From positions 62,001 to 126,000 of the forward strand of contig CATLHF010000002.1 of the NCBI GenBank assembly GCA_949948835.1: a stretch of DNA of 64,000 bases, read 5' to 3'. The position numbers and the translations under genes are program-made. Shown one piece after another: positions 38,745 to 48,838 of the stretch (within the stretch, counting starts at the first letter, position 1; each line of letters begins with the position of its first letter). This DNA comes from an uncultured Clostridia bacterium. Its GTDB lineage: Bacteria; Bacillota; Clostridia; TANB77; CAG-508. Under the pieces are notes generated by a model. The model was not told where the DNA came from and did not search any database. It worked only from the letters and a program-made list of their open reading frames with translations.

Positions 38745-39549
38745 AAGACCGATTGGTATATTTGACTCTGGTGTTGGAGGAATGACAGTTTTAGCAGAAA
38801 TAAAAAGACATCTTCCGAATGAAGATTTGATTTATTTAGGTGATACTAAAAATTTTCCATATGGAGATAAATCAAGAGAAACAATTATAAAATTAGCAAC
38901 AAAATGTGCGGGGTTTTTAATTAGTCAAGATGTTAAAGCAATTGTTATTGCTTGTGGGACAGCAACTAGTCAAGCTTTAGATGAATTAAAGAAGATATAT
39001 CGTATACCAATTGAAGGAATTATTAGTCCAACAGTACAAGATATTAAGAAAAATAGAAAAGAAGAAAAAATTAAAATTGGAGTAATTGCAACAGAAGGAA
39101 CTATTAAAAGTAATAAATGGGAAGAAGAATTAAATAATGAGATAGAGAACGTAGAAGTAATTAGTAAATCTTGTCCATTACTTGCACCAATGGCAGAACA
39201 AGGCTGGACTTCTAATAATGTAGCAAAAGAAGCTATTAGAGAATATATGAAACCATTTATTAATAAGAAAATTGATAAAATTATTCTTGGTTGTACGCAT
39301 TATCCACTATTTAAAGAATTAATAAGACAAGAATTAGGAAATGAAGTAGACATCATTAATACAGGAGAAAAAGTAGCAAATTATTTACAAAAGTATTTAT
39401 TAAGTGCAGGAATAGAAAATGCAAAAGAGCATATAGGAGAAAGTATATATTATTTAACAGATACAGAATGTAATTTTATTCAAGTTGCAGAGAGACTCTT
39501 ACAAGATGAAACATTAAAAAGTAAAATAGAAAAAATAAATATAGAATAA
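38737..39549 (+). CDS. murI: glutamate racemase
   Basis: Protein of 270 aa that makes D-glutamate for peptidoglycan. PIGIFDSGVGGMTVLAEI (residues 5-22), IACGTATSQ with the first catalytic Cys, and ILGCTHYPLF with the second. AGGGGGA precedes ATG 38737. No CGG codon. Confidence 0.97.
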   Translation: MDRRPIGIFDSGVGGMTVLAEIKRHLPNEDLIYLGDTKNFPYGDKSRETIIKLATKCAGFLISQDVKAIVIACGTATSQALDELKKIYRIPIEGIISPTVQDIKKNRKEEKIKIGVIATEGTIKSNKWEEELNNEIENVEVISKSCPLLAPMAEQGWTSNNVAKEAIREYMKPFINKKIDKIILGCTHYPLFKELIRQELGNEVDIINTGEKVANYLQKYLLSAGIENAKEHIGESIYYLTDTECNFIQVAERLLQDETLKSKIEKINIE

Positions 39550-39660
39550 CATATTCAATAACTGATAAGTTTTATAGTAAGAGTATTATAAAACCTGTAA
39601 TATAGACAAACTGGCTTTAATATACATTAGTATAACAAAATGTAAAGGAGAGGTTTGTCT

Positions 39661-40266
39661 ATGAAAAAAGTCATATCTTTAATGATGATAATCGCACTTG
39701 TTTTTTGTAGTGTTAGTATGGTATTTGCTCAAAATGAATATAGTTTTGAGCTACAATATAGTGGTAATATTATAAAAAATGTAGAAAAACAGGGAGTTGT
39801 TACATTAAGAGGGGTTAATGCAACACCACATACAAATGTTAGAATTAAAGTAGATATTACAGGACCTGCAACACCACAAATACTTGCTACCGATTCTGCA
39901 GGAATCGAATATAATATTGCACAAATTGGGTATTGGGGACCAGCAGGGGGATTTGCAGTAGGAGGAGATTTTGTAAACGAAACACCAATTAAAGCAACAT
40001 TTCCAGAAGAGGGAACTTATGTTACAACATTAAGCTTAATTGATGTAGCAAATGGAAATGCTGTGATTGCAAGTAGAACGTTTACTACCCAAGTATATGA
40101 GGATGCTACAACCGATAATGTCGTAAATAATGTAGTAGAAAATAACATGATAGAGGAATTACCAAAAACAGGAACGAGCGTATGGGAATATGCTATGTAC
40201 ATTATCATATTAGCACTTACATTATGGGGAATAGGAACCTACTTAAACAAGAAAAGGTTTGCTTAA
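39661..40266 (+). CDS. LPXTG-type cell wall anchored protein
   Basis: Protein of 201 aa. A signal peptide (residues 1-22, ending VFAQ) leads to a beta-rich exterior domain. At the C-terminus, ELPKTGTSVWEY is followed by a membrane helix and NKKRFA, the full sorting signal. The sortase at 40356 is right behind it and is the obvious partner. GGAGAGG precedes ATG 39661. Function of the exterior domain unknown. Confidence 0.85.
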   Translation: MKKVISLMMIIALVFCSVSMVFAQNEYSFELQYSGNIIKNVEKQGVVTLRGVNATPHTNVRIKVDITGPATPQILATDSAGIEYNIAQIGYWGPAGGFAVGGDFVNETPIKATFPEEGTYVTTLSLIDVANGNAVIASRTFTTQVYEDATTDNVVNNVVENNMIEELPKTGTSVWEYAMYIIILALTLWGIGTYLNKKRFA

Positions 40267-40355
40267 AATAAAGATATAAAAGACATGATACACACAAATT
40301 TAGTAAAAACGTCATAGAGAAACTGTTCCACTCATAGAATGAATGGAGGTTATGT

Positions 40356-41035
40356 ATGAAAGCTAAATTTGTGTGTTTTAAATTATCATTACCAATTTGT
40401 ATCTTATTTTTGATTATTGTATTAGAAATCGGATTTATTCTATTTCAAATAAAAAGCTTACGTGAAGAACGGAAGCTTTAATCAAATACGAGAAAATATT
40501 AATCAAATAGAAGAGGTAGAAGATTCGAAGAAAAATAACATAGAAAGCACGAATCAAATAATAGAAGAAAATACAATAGAAGAAGTAAAAGAAGAAATCA
40601 CCAAAAAAGAATATGAAACAATGCCACCAACAGTAAAAGGATATAAAGTAATACGGCAAAATAGAAATTCCAAAACTAAAATTAAATTCTTATATACTAG
40701 AAGAAACAACAACAAAATCCCTAAAAGTATCGGTTACGAAACTATATGGACCAGGGATTAATCAAATAGGAAATTTTTGCATGGCAGGACATAATTATAG
40801 AAATAATAAAATGTTTGGTGGAATTAAAAAATTAGAAAAAGGCGATAAAATTATTTTAACCGATACTTATGGAGATTCTCTTACTTATGAAGTATATGAA
40901 AACTATCAAACAACCCCAAAAGATGTGAGTTCTTTAAACCAAAATACTGGTGGAGAAAAAGAAATAACCATGATTACTTGTACAGCAGGAGCAATAAAGC
41001 GTGTAATTGTAAAGGCCATAGAAATTTATGATTAA
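40356..41035 (+). CDS. sortase, needs two +1 frameshifts
   Basis: Full protein of 225 aa. Residues about 8-33 are the membrane anchor. The zero frame from ATG 40356 (ATGGAGG upstream) meets CGG at 40470 after 38 codons and stops three codons later. After skipping the C, an Asn/Glu-rich linker runs 61 codons to a second CGG at 40654. Skipping that C gives GYKVIGKIEIPKLKLN, the normal sortase beginning. Catalytic His (CMAGHNYR), Cys (TMITCT) and Arg (AIKR) follow. Here the second resumed codon is GGC. Linked with the LPXTG gene upstream. Confidence 0.87.
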
Positions 41036-41057
41036 CATGACTTAGAACAGTAAAAAA

Positions 41058-41104
41058 GTCCCTTTACTTAAGGGGGCTGTCTGCGAAGCAGACTGGGGGT
41101 TCTA
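41058..41104. repeat. palindromic repeat, copy A
   Basis: GGGGGCTGTCTGCGAAGCAGACTGGGGGTTCT with its leading CCCTTTACTTAAGGG. An inverted near-copy lies at 43582-43628, so the pair flanks hydC and hydB. Confidence 0.7.
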
Positions 41105-41132
41105 AAAAATTAGACAATATATGACAAAATAA

Positions 41133-41176
41133 TTGTACAAATAGCTTTGGTTTGATATAATCAAATCAAAGTTATT
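41133..41176 (+). promoter_or_regulatory. hyd operon promoter inside an inverted repeat
   Basis: TTGTAC (41133-41138), 17-base spacer, TATAAT (41156-41161). A repeat of 16-base arms (ATAGCTTTGGTTTGAT and ATCAAATCAAAGTTAT, two mismatches) is centred on the -10, as an operator would be. It suggests repression of hydrogenase genes, perhaps in response to redox state. Confidence 0.55.
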
Positions 41177-41205
41177 TTGCTAAATAAAAGAAAGGAGAAA
41201 ATGGT

Positions 41206-41694
41206 ATGGAAGAAAATAATAAAAAATGCTGTGAAAACTGCGGAAAAGACGAAGAATTAGAAAAAATTTTATGGGTATATAAACAAGATAAAGACAACTT
41301 AATCCAAATATTAAATGATGTACAAGAACATTATGGCTATATTCCAAAACACGCACAAATGGCAATATCAGAATATTTAGGAATACCTATGGCAGAAATA
41401 TATGGAGTAGTTACATTTTACTCAAGATTTACTTTAAAACCAAAAGGAAAATACCATATTGCTGTATGTTTAGGGACAGCTTGCTATGTAAAAGGCTCAC
41501 AGAAGATTATGGATAGATTAGAAGAAAGACTTGGAATAAAAACAGGAGAAACAACTGCAGATGGTAAGTTTTCAATAGAGGCAACAAGATGTGTAGGAGC
41601 GTGTGGGCTTGCCCCTGTATTTACAGTAAATGGAGAAGTATATGGAAAAGCAACAGTTCAAAAATTAGACCAAGTATTAGATGAATTAAAATAA
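41206..41694 (+). CDS. hydC: electron-bifurcating hydrogenase, NuoE-like subunit HydC
   Basis: Protein of 162 aa with a thioredoxin-like 2Fe-2S fold: CLGTACYVKGS (about residues 87-97) and CVGACGLAP (about 127-135) hold the four ligands. The N-terminal CCENCG adds cysteines. It carries electrons in a trimeric NAD-linked [FeFe] hydrogenase. AGAAAGGAG precedes ATG 41206. hydB and hydA follow, the latter after an inserted peptidase gene. Confidence 0.92.
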   Translation: MEENNKKCCENCGKDEELEKILWVYKQDKDNLIQILNDVQEHYGYIPKHAQMAISEYLGIPMAEIYGVVTFYSRFTLKPKGKYHIAVCLGTACYVKGSQKIMDRLEERLGIKTGETTADGKFSIEATRCVGACGLAPVFTVNGEVYGKATVQKLDQVLDELK

Positions 41695-41715
41695 AAATAG
41701 GAGGTGCTAAGACAT

Positions 41716-43576
41716 ATGAAAACTGTAGAAGAAATTGCAAAAATAAGACAAGATAAGAGAAAAGAGTTAGACCTAAGAGTTAACAAAAGTACAGATGTTA
41801 GAGAAAAACATATTTTGGTATGCCAAGGAACAGGATGTACTTCATCAAAATCACCAGAAATATTAGAAAACTTTAAAAGAATAATAAAAGAAAAAAACAT
41901 TGAAAATGTAAGAGTAATTAAGACTGGATGTTTTGGTCTTTGTGCAAAAGGTCCAATTGTAATTATAAGACCAGAAGATACCTTTTATGCTATGGTAAAA
42001 CCAGAAGATTGTGAAGAAATTATAGAAACACACATTTTAAATGGTGAAAAAGTAGAACGTTTACTTTGCAAAGATATTGATGGAAGCAAAGTAAATAGCC
42101 TAGATGAGCTAAACTTCTATAAAAAACAAAAAAGAATAGCACTTAAAAATTGTGGTGTGATTAACCCAGAAGATATTGATGAATACATAGCATTTGATGG
42201 ATATAAAGCATTAGAAAAAGTACTTACAAAAATGAATAGTGAAGAAGTAATTGACATTATAAAAGCATCACGGACTTCGTGGCCGTGGAGGAGCAGGTTT
42301 CCCTACAGGAAAGAAATGGGAACTTACTAAAGCTTCAGCTGAACCGCAAAAATATGTTGTATGTAATGCAGATGAAGGAGACCCAGGGGCATTCATGGAC
42401 AGAAGTATATTAGAAGGAGATCCACACTCTGTTATTGAAGCAATGGCAATTGCAGCCTATGCAATAGGTGCAAATAAAGGTTACATATATGTAAGAGCAG
42501 AATATCCAATTGCAGTAAAAAGGTTTGATATTGCTCTAAAACAAGCAAGAGAATATGGGATATTAGGAGAAAATATCTTTGGAAGCAATTTCTCATTTGA
42601 CATAGAAATTAGACTAGGTGCAGGTGCGTTTGTTTGTGGAGAAGAAACAGCACTTCTAGAATCTATTGAAGGAAGACGTGGTCAACCGAGAGTAAAACCA
42701 CCTTATCCTGCAGTTTCAGGATTATGGGGAAAACCAACTTTAATCAACAATGTTGAAACATATGCCAATATTGCACAAATTATTATAAATGGAGCAGAAT
42801 GGTATTCTAGTATTGGAACGGAAACTTCAAAAGGGACAAAAGTATTTGCCTTAGGAGGAAATGTAAATAACGTAGGACTTGTAGAAGTTCCGATGGGAAC
42901 TACACTTCGTGAAATTATTTACGATATTGGTGGTGGAATTCCAAATGGTAGAGACTTTAAAGCAGCTCAAACAGGAGGGCCATCAGGTGGATGTATTCCA
43001 AAAGAACATTTAGATACACCAATTGATTATGAATCTCTAAAACAAATTGGTTCTATGATGGGTTCAGGTGGACTTATCGTAATGGATGATACAAAATGTA
43101 TGGTAAGTCTTGCAAAATTCTACTTAGAATTTACAGTAGATGAGTCTTGTGGTAAATGTACACCATGTAGAATTGGAACAAAAAGAATGTTAGAAATACT
43201 ACAAAAAATATGTAATGGAGAAGGTAGTGAACTTGACCTATACAGACTAGAGAAATTAGCAAACAACATTAAAAATGCAAGTATATGTGGATTAGGACAA
43301 AGTGCACCAAATCCAGTATTAAGTACTATGAAATATTTTAGAGAAGAATATAAAGAACATGTTGTACAAAAAGAATGTAATGCACTAGAATGTAAAGCAA
43401 TGGCAAAAATCACAATTAATCCAGATAAGTGTAAAGGTTGTGGATTATGCCAAAGAAATTGTCCAGTAAATGCGATTGAAGGAGAAGCAAGAGAGGTAAG
43501 AGTAATTAATCAAGATAAATGTATAAAATGTGGAACATGTTTAACAAGTTGTCCATTTAAAGCAATTGGAAATTAG
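41716..43576 (+). CDS. hydB: electron-bifurcating hydrogenase, NuoF-like subunit HydB, needs one +1 frameshift
   Basis: Complete protein of 619 aa. Residues about 35-115 form a 2Fe-2S domain ([22 protein letters not shown]). The zero frame meets CGG at 42271 after 185 codons. Skipping the C gives [19 protein letters not shown], the NADH/FMN-binding motif, then [12 protein letters not shown]. Later come the 4Fe-4S site ([13 protein letters not shown]) and two ferredoxin clusters ([24 protein letters not shown]). It is the NAD-binding subunit. AGGAGG precedes ATG 41716. Confidence 0.9.
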
Positions 43577-43581
43577 AAATA

Positions 43582-43628
43582 AGAACCCCCAGTCTGCTAA
43601 AGCAGACAGCCCCGAGAAGCTAAAGGAG
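43582..43628. repeat. palindromic repeat, copy B
   Basis: Inverted near-copy of 41058-41104: AGAACCCCCAGTCTGCT, short loop, GCAGACAGCCCC, then a degenerate ...AAAGG tail. Lies just after hydB. Confidence 0.7.
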
Positions 43629-43649
43629 CCTAATGGATTGGAGATGGCG

Positions 43650-43705
43650 CCAACCTCTACAATACAAATGTAGGGGGCGATGCCCTCATCGACCCGTGTA
43701 TTGAA
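43650..43705. repeat. nested palindrome
   Basis: CAATACA and TGTATTG outer arms, GGGCGATG and CATCGACCC inner arms around CCCT. This hairpin is typical of dispersed clostridial palindromes and is related to 8791-8816. Confidence 0.6.
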
Positions 43706-43733
43706 CATGATATTAAAGAATAGGAGAGGTAGT

Positions 43734-45041
43734 ATGAATATAACATTAAAACAGATTCAAGATTTTTCTGAAAAGTATAATCAAAATCCAAAAAATAAGC
43801 AAATTGAAGAAAAAATTACCAAATATGGATTAAAAAACACTTGTATTAATGAAGAAATTATAAAACAGAATCCTCCTATATTTAATATAGAACTTTCAGA
43901 AACAAAACGTTACAATCAAAAAGATAGCCTAAAATGTTGGATATTTGCAGGAATTAATGTAATAAAACGTAATATAGCAAAAAATTTAAATATAGATATA
44001 ATGAGCTTAGAATTGTCAGATAATTATATTGCATTTTTTGATAAACTAGAAAAATCAAATAATATTTATGAAAAAGTAATTCATGCAAAAACAAATGATT
44101 TACGACAAATTCAAAAAAATAAAATTTTAAATAATTGTGTAATTGAAGATGGAAATTGGGTAATGTTTCTAGCAATTTTAAACAAATATGGAATAGTGCC
44201 TCAAGAAGCTATGCCAAATACTATAGAAAGTAATAATTATGAAAAATGGTGGGAGATATATCGAGAAAAAGTAAAGAGTGATGTTATTCATTTATTAGAA
44301 TATAAAAAGAAAGAAAATAATCAAATCCAATTAGAAGAAATAAAGAATCAGTTTTTACGAGAGAATTATAGTTTATTATCTAAAATTTTAGGAGAGCCAC
44401 CATTAAAATTTGACTATAATTATATCGATAATAATCAAGAAAATATTTCTATAGCAGAAATAACACCATTAGAATTTAGAGACAAATTTATTACTCTAAA
44501 CTTACAAGATTATATTGTACTGTCAAATGATTATTATGGATGGGATAAAGAATATAACAAAAAATATCGTTATTATGATTATACCAATATATATAAAAAA
44601 ACAGATACAGAGCTTCTTAATGTTACAAGTAAAGAATTGAAGGAACTAACTATAAAGCAATTAAAAGACGGAATACCAGTTTATATTGGATTATGTTTTA
44701 AAAAAAGTTGTAGAGATGATGCATCAGGAGTATTAGATACCAGATTATATAAATATGAAGAAGATATAGGTATAAGACGATTAACAAAAGAAATGGCAAT
44801 GAAATTAAATGAAACATATATACAACATTTTATGGTTCTTACTGGTGTACATATTGAAAATGAAAAACCAATCCGTTGGAAAGTTGAAGATAGTTATGGA
44901 GATAAAGAAAAAGTAAATGGCTATTACATTATGAATGATAATTATTTTGATGATTTTGTAATTACAATTATTGTTGATAAAAAATATTTAAGTGAAAGTC
45001 AAAGTAAATTATGGGAACAAAAGGCAAGACTAGTAAAATAA
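43734..45041 (+). CDS. C1-type aminopeptidase (PepC / bleomycin hydrolase fold)
   Basis: Protein of 435 aa. The active-site Cys is in NQKDSLKCWIFAGINV (about residues 62-77) and the His in YIQHFMVLTGV (about 363-373). The third catalytic position, Asn in VENS of PepC, is Asp here (WKVEDSYGDK, about 384-393). The C-terminus GYYIMNDNYFDDF is also PepC-like. It lies between hydB and hydA, which normally adjoin, and uses native codons. AGGAGAGG precedes ATG 43734. Possibly altered or inactive; function uncertain. Confidence 0.8.
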   Translation: MNITLKQIQDFSEKYNQNPKNKQIEEKITKYGLKNTCINEEIIKQNPPIFNIELSETKRYNQKDSLKCWIFAGINVIKRNIAKNLNIDIMSLELSDNYIAFFDKLEKSNNIYEKVIHAKTNDLRQIQKNKILNNCVIEDGNWVMFLAILNKYGIVPQEAMPNTIESNNYEKWWEIYREKVKSDVIHLLEYKKKENNQIQLEEIKNQFLRENYSLLSKILGEPPLKFDYNYIDNNQENISIAEITPLEFRDKFITLNLQDYIVLSNDYYGWDKEYNKKYRYYDYTNIYKKTDTELLNVTSKELKELTIKQLKDGIPVYIGLCFKKSCRDDASGVLDTRLYKYEEDIGIRRLTKEMAMKLNETYIQHFMVLTGVHIENEKPIRWKVEDSYGDKEKVNGYYIMNDNYFDDFVITIIVDKKYLSESQSKLWEQKARLVK

Positions 45042-45057
45042 AAAAGGAGGACCTTTT

Positions 45058-46810
45058 ATGAAAGAAGAATTTGTGAATTTAACAATTGATGGAGTAGAAG
45101 TAAAAGCAAAAAAAGGCATGACGATACTAGAAGCGGCAAGACAAGCAGAAATAGATATTCCAACACTATGCTTTTTAAAAGACATAAACGAAGTTGGAGA
45201 CTGTAGAATGTGCATTGTAGAAGTAGAAGGAAGACGTGGATTTGCAACATCTTGTATTCAAACTGTTGAAGAAGGAATGGTAGTAAATACTCATACACCA
45301 AATGTATTAGAAGCAAGACATGTTATTTTAGATTTAATTGTTTCAAACCATGCAAAAGAATGCCTAACTTGTACAAGATCACGGAAACTGTGAATTACAA
45401 GAACTTTGTACAAAATTTAATATTCAAAATATTGAATTTGAGGGAGAAAGAACTGAGCATAAAATAGATAATTTATCTCCATCGATTGTAAGAGATTTTA
45501 ATAAATGTATTTTATGTAGAAGATGTATTGCAGCCTGTAAAAATGTACAAAAAGTAGGAGCCATTGATTGTATTAACCGTGGATTTAAATCCTGTATTTC
45601 AACAGTAGGAGATAACAGCCTAAATGATGTTAACTGTACATTTTGTGGACAATGTATTCAAGCTTGCCCAACAGGAGCTTTACATGAAAAAGAAAGCATT
45701 GATGACGTATGGGTAAAACTAAAAGATCAAGATAGTTATGTTGTTGTTCAAACAGCACCAGCAGTAAGAGTAGCATTAGGCGAAGAGTTTGGAATGGAGA
45801 TTGGAACAAATGTAACAGGTAAAATGGTAACAGCACTAAGACGTTTAGGATTTGATAAAGTATTTGATACCAATACTGGAGCAGATTTTACAATTATGGA
45901 AGAAGCAAATGAATTTATCGAAAGAATTAAAGAAGGTGGAGTTCTTCCTATGATTACATCTTGTAGTCCAGGATGGGTAAAATATATTGAAATGAATTAT
46001 TCAGAATTATTACCACATTTATCTACTTGTAAATCACCACATCAAATGTTTGGAGCATTAATAAAAACATATTATGCTAAAAAAGAGGGAATAGACCCTA
46101 ACAAAATTTATGTAGTATCGGTTATGCCATGTATTGCGAAAAAGTTTGAAAGACAAAGAAACGAAATGCAAAATAATGGTATGTATGATGTAGATGCTGT
46201 ATTAACGACAAGAGAACTTGCAAGAATGATAAAACAAGCAAATATTGAATTTACTAAACTAGAAGACACTTCTTTTGATGAACCAATGGGAGAAGCAACT
46301 GGGGCTGCAGCAATTTTCGGAACAACAGGTGGTGTTATGGAAGCAGCATTAAGAACCGCTCAGGATACATTAACAGGTAAAGATTTAGATAAAATTGATT
46401 TTGAAGAAGTACGTGGAGGAGATGGCATTAAAAAAGCAACTATTAATATTGCAGGAAATAATGTAGGAGTTATTGCAGCAAGTGGTTTAAAGAATGCGCA
46501 GGAGATACTAGAAGAAATAAAATCTGGAAAAGCAGATTATCAATTTGTAGAAATTATGGCATGTCCAGGCGGATGTGTAATGGGCGGAGGGCAACCAATT
46601 AAGAGCTCAAAAATAAGAAGTAGTGTTGATGTAAGAGCAAAAAGAGCAGATGCTTTATATTCAATTGATGAAAAAAGTGTAATACGTAAATCACATGAAA
46701 ACCCAGTTGTAAAGAAAATATATGAAGAATTTTTAGAAACTCCAGGAAGTTATAGAGCTCATAAGTTGCTACATACTGAGTATCGAAAAAGAGAAAAATA
46801 TAATATATAA
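45058..46810 (+). CDS. hydA: [FeFe] hydrogenase catalytic subunit HydA, needs one +1 frameshift
   Basis: Complete protein of 583 aa. N-terminal 2Fe-2S domain (CFLKDINEVGDCRMC); then CGG at 45382 after 108 codons, with a stop three codons on. Skipping the C gives CLTCTRSGNCELQEL, the His/Cys cluster region. Two 4Fe-4S motifs follow, then the H-cluster: ITSCSPGWVKYIE, STCKSPHQMFGALIK, MPCIAKKFE and MACPGGCVMGGGQP. The active site is complete. GGAGG precedes ATG 45058. It makes H2 in fermentation with HydBC. Confidence 0.93.
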
Positions 46811-46813
46811 ATA

Positions 46814-46850
46814 ACCAAAAGCGTGCATCTAGTTGATGCACGCTTTTGGT
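46814..46850. terminator. bidirectional terminator
   Basis: CCAAAAGCGTGCATC and GATGCACGCTTTTGG arms. Ends hydA and faces the convergent small membrane gene. Confidence 0.85.
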
Positions 46851-46862
46851 GTATGCCATTGT

Positions 46863-47198
46863 CTAAAAGAAATAAACAGTGTTATATATCATAATAAGCC
46901 AGTATACAACAAGCTGGAAAATATGGTAAAACACCAAGTAGGCCGCAAATAAAAACAAGGCAAAAACAAGAACAATTTTGCTTATTCTACTTTGCCGTAC
47001 TAGGTAGTCTACTATTGCACTGCCTACAACAATGGCAATTACAACAATGTAAAGGATAGGAATTCCCATAAAGGTAACTCCCGCATTGTTCATTGTAACA
47101 ATCCAAATTCCAAATGTAAGAACTGCTACTATGCCTACAATGCTAAGCACTACTGCGATTACCGCATTCAATAAAGACTGTTGACGAGTTTTTTTCAT
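46863..47198 (-). CDS. small membrane protein of atypical codon use
   Basis: Protein of 111 aa with three to four membrane helices. ATG 47198 follows AAGGGGG. It has no recognised family. Codons are richer in G/C than those of hydrogenase genes. CGG is used once in frame (YLVRQSR); shifting there gives an early stop, so it is read as sense or the protein is cut short. Confidence 0.6.
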   Translation of the reverse strand: MKKTRQQSLLNAVIAVVLSIVGIVAVLTFGIWIVTMNNAGVTFMGIPILYIVVIAIVVGSAIVDYLVRQSRISKIVLVFALFLFAAYLVFYHIFQLVVYWLIMIYNTVYFF

Positions 47199-47299
47199 GC
47201 TAATACCCCCTTTGCGAAAAGTAGTGAAAGACTGATTACATTTGCAAACATTATACATTATGTTTACAAAAAAGTCAATGCTATGGAAGAAAAGATAAA

Positions 47300-47319
47300 G
47301 GTCGACGTATACGTCGACC
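47300..47319. repeat. perfect 20-bp palindrome
   Basis: GGTCGACGTATACGTCGACC reads the same on both strands. Lies between the membrane gene's start and the convergent kinase gene. May be a regulator site or a short repeat. Confidence 0.6.
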
Positions 47320-47334
47320 CAATATAAAATTTAA

Positions 47335-48171
47335 TTATTCGTAAATTCCAATTCCTCTCATATAATTAATATAAGCACTATCAATTTTAGTCCAGATATC
47401 GATTTCGTCATCTAATACAGTATAATCTAATTTAGTATTAGAAATATTTTCATAACTTTTAATAATTTCCTCTTTAAAGTTTTCAGGATATTGTCTACTT
47501 AAAATACGAGAAATATCAAAATATTTATTTCCAAAACCTGCAAATCCAAAGTCAATAATACCTGCAATATGATTATTTTCATCTATTATAATATTACTTG
47601 AATTTAAATCACCATGAACTAGGAAAGAATGGTCCTTATTTATAAATTCATTATAATTCCAAAATTCCATATCCTCTTTTGCAACATGGACATTAAGTAA
47701 TTCATCTAAAAAGTCTGTTAATTTTAAACCAATATTATCAATTGTAAAAATTTCATTAGGATTAAATTTTATACGATGTAATTGAAACATAAATTTTGAA
47801 ATGTCATTTGCAACAACTTTAACTTCGGAAGGAGTCATAGTATCCATTTTACTTGCAAGAACGGTTCCTTCAATTTTTTTATGCATACTAAAAGGGCGAC
47901 CATTATCATATAAAAGTTCAAGTTTAACGGTATTAAAGTCAGTTTTTCCATATATAAATTTTGCAAATTCATAATCTTTTACAATCGTTCTAATCCAAAA
48001 GTCATCTCTAGGAAACCTAAAAAAGAAATCCCCATCATTTGTACATACTTCATAAACAATGTTAGTCCATCCTGTTGTAACAGAGTGGATAGAATTAATT
48101 GTTTTATTTGGTAATGCATTTTTTATAATTGTTTCAAAATCTTCATCTAAAGTGAAGTAATTTTTTTCCAT
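47335..48171 (-). CDS. aminoglycoside phosphotransferase-fold kinase
   Basis: Protein of 278 aa. SFLVHGDLNSSNIIID (about residues 179-194) is the Brenner motif with catalytic Asp, and AGIIDFGFAGFGNKYFDISR holds the metal Asp. The N-terminal TTGWTNIVYEV resembles the nucleotide loop. APH-fold enzymes phosphorylate antibiotics, choline, sugars or other small molecules; the substrate is not clear. It pairs with the downstream-facing kinase gene at 48189, 17 bases upstream. Confidence 0.85.
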   Translation of the reverse strand: MEKNYFTLDEDFETIIKNALPNKTINSIHSVTTGWTNIVYEVCTNDGDFFFRFPRDDFWIRTIVKDYEFAKFIYGKTDFNTVKLELLYDNGRPFSMHKKIEGTVLASKMDTMTPSEVKVVANDISKFMFQLHRIKFNPNEIFTIDNIGLKLTDFLDELLNVHVAKEDMEFWNYNEFINKDHSFLVHGDLNSSNIIIDENNHIAGIIDFGFAGFGNKYFDISRILSRQYPENFKEEIIKSYENISNTKLDYTVLDDEIDIWTKIDSAYINYMRGIGIYE

Positions 48172-48188
48172 GTTAAAAACCTCAATTT

Positions 48189-48749
48189 CTATTTTTCTTT
48201 TTGTAGTAAATTAGTTACTAAATTAATAAATTCATCTTCTGATTTTTCATCATAATTGTTATATATTGTATAATCAAACATATTTCTTAAATTCTCATCA
48301 GTAGTAATTCTTTTATAATGTTCATCAATTTCTAAAAGCCTATCTTTTTCAACTTGAGGGTCTAGATGCCTTTCACGTGTTTTTTCTTTTGCTACTTCAA
48401 GATTTGTTGGAAAAATATAAATAACACATGAATTAGGACAAATTTCTTTAAACTTAAATATTTGCTTATATTCAAATTCAACAACTTTATTTTTATTAGA
48501 ATAGATATCTTCATAAGTGTATGCATATGTATTCCCTAATAAGTCAAACTCATAAGCAATTTTTCCATCATCTCTTAAATTTTGTAATTCTTCCTTTGTT
48601 ACAAATATTTTATCTTCACCATTTTTTTCACCAATACGAGGCTCACGTGTGGTTATAATTTTTACTTTTTCAAAACCTAGTTTTTTCACTAATTCATCTT
48701 TATAATACGATTTTCCTACTCCAGTTACTCCTGCAAGTGCAAGTAGCAT
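48189..48749 (-). CDS. guanylate kinase-like P-loop protein
   Basis: Protein of 186 aa. ALAGVTGVGKSYYKDEL (residues 4-20) is the P-loop. TTREPRIGEKNGEDKIFVTKEEL and EFEYKQI match guanylate kinase regions for GMP binding, but the overall likeness is partial. It may phosphorylate a nucleotide or be an orphan family. GGAGGA precedes ATG 48749. It forms an operon with the APH-type kinase gene. Confidence 0.65.
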   Translation of the reverse strand: MLLALAGVTGVGKSYYKDELVKKLGFEKVKIITTREPRIGEKNGEDKIFVTKEELQNLRDDGKIAYEFDLLGNTYAYTYEDIYSNKNKVVEFEYKQIFKFKEICPNSCVIYIFPTNLEVAKEKTRERHLDPQVEKDRLLEIDEHYKRITTDENLRNMFDYTIYNNYDEKSEDEFINLVTNLLQKEK

Positions 48750-48838
48750 TGATTAATCCTCCAATAAATATTATTTTACATATTATATCGTTAATATCGA
48801 AAATTGACAACACTTACGATAAAAATTAAATAAATATC

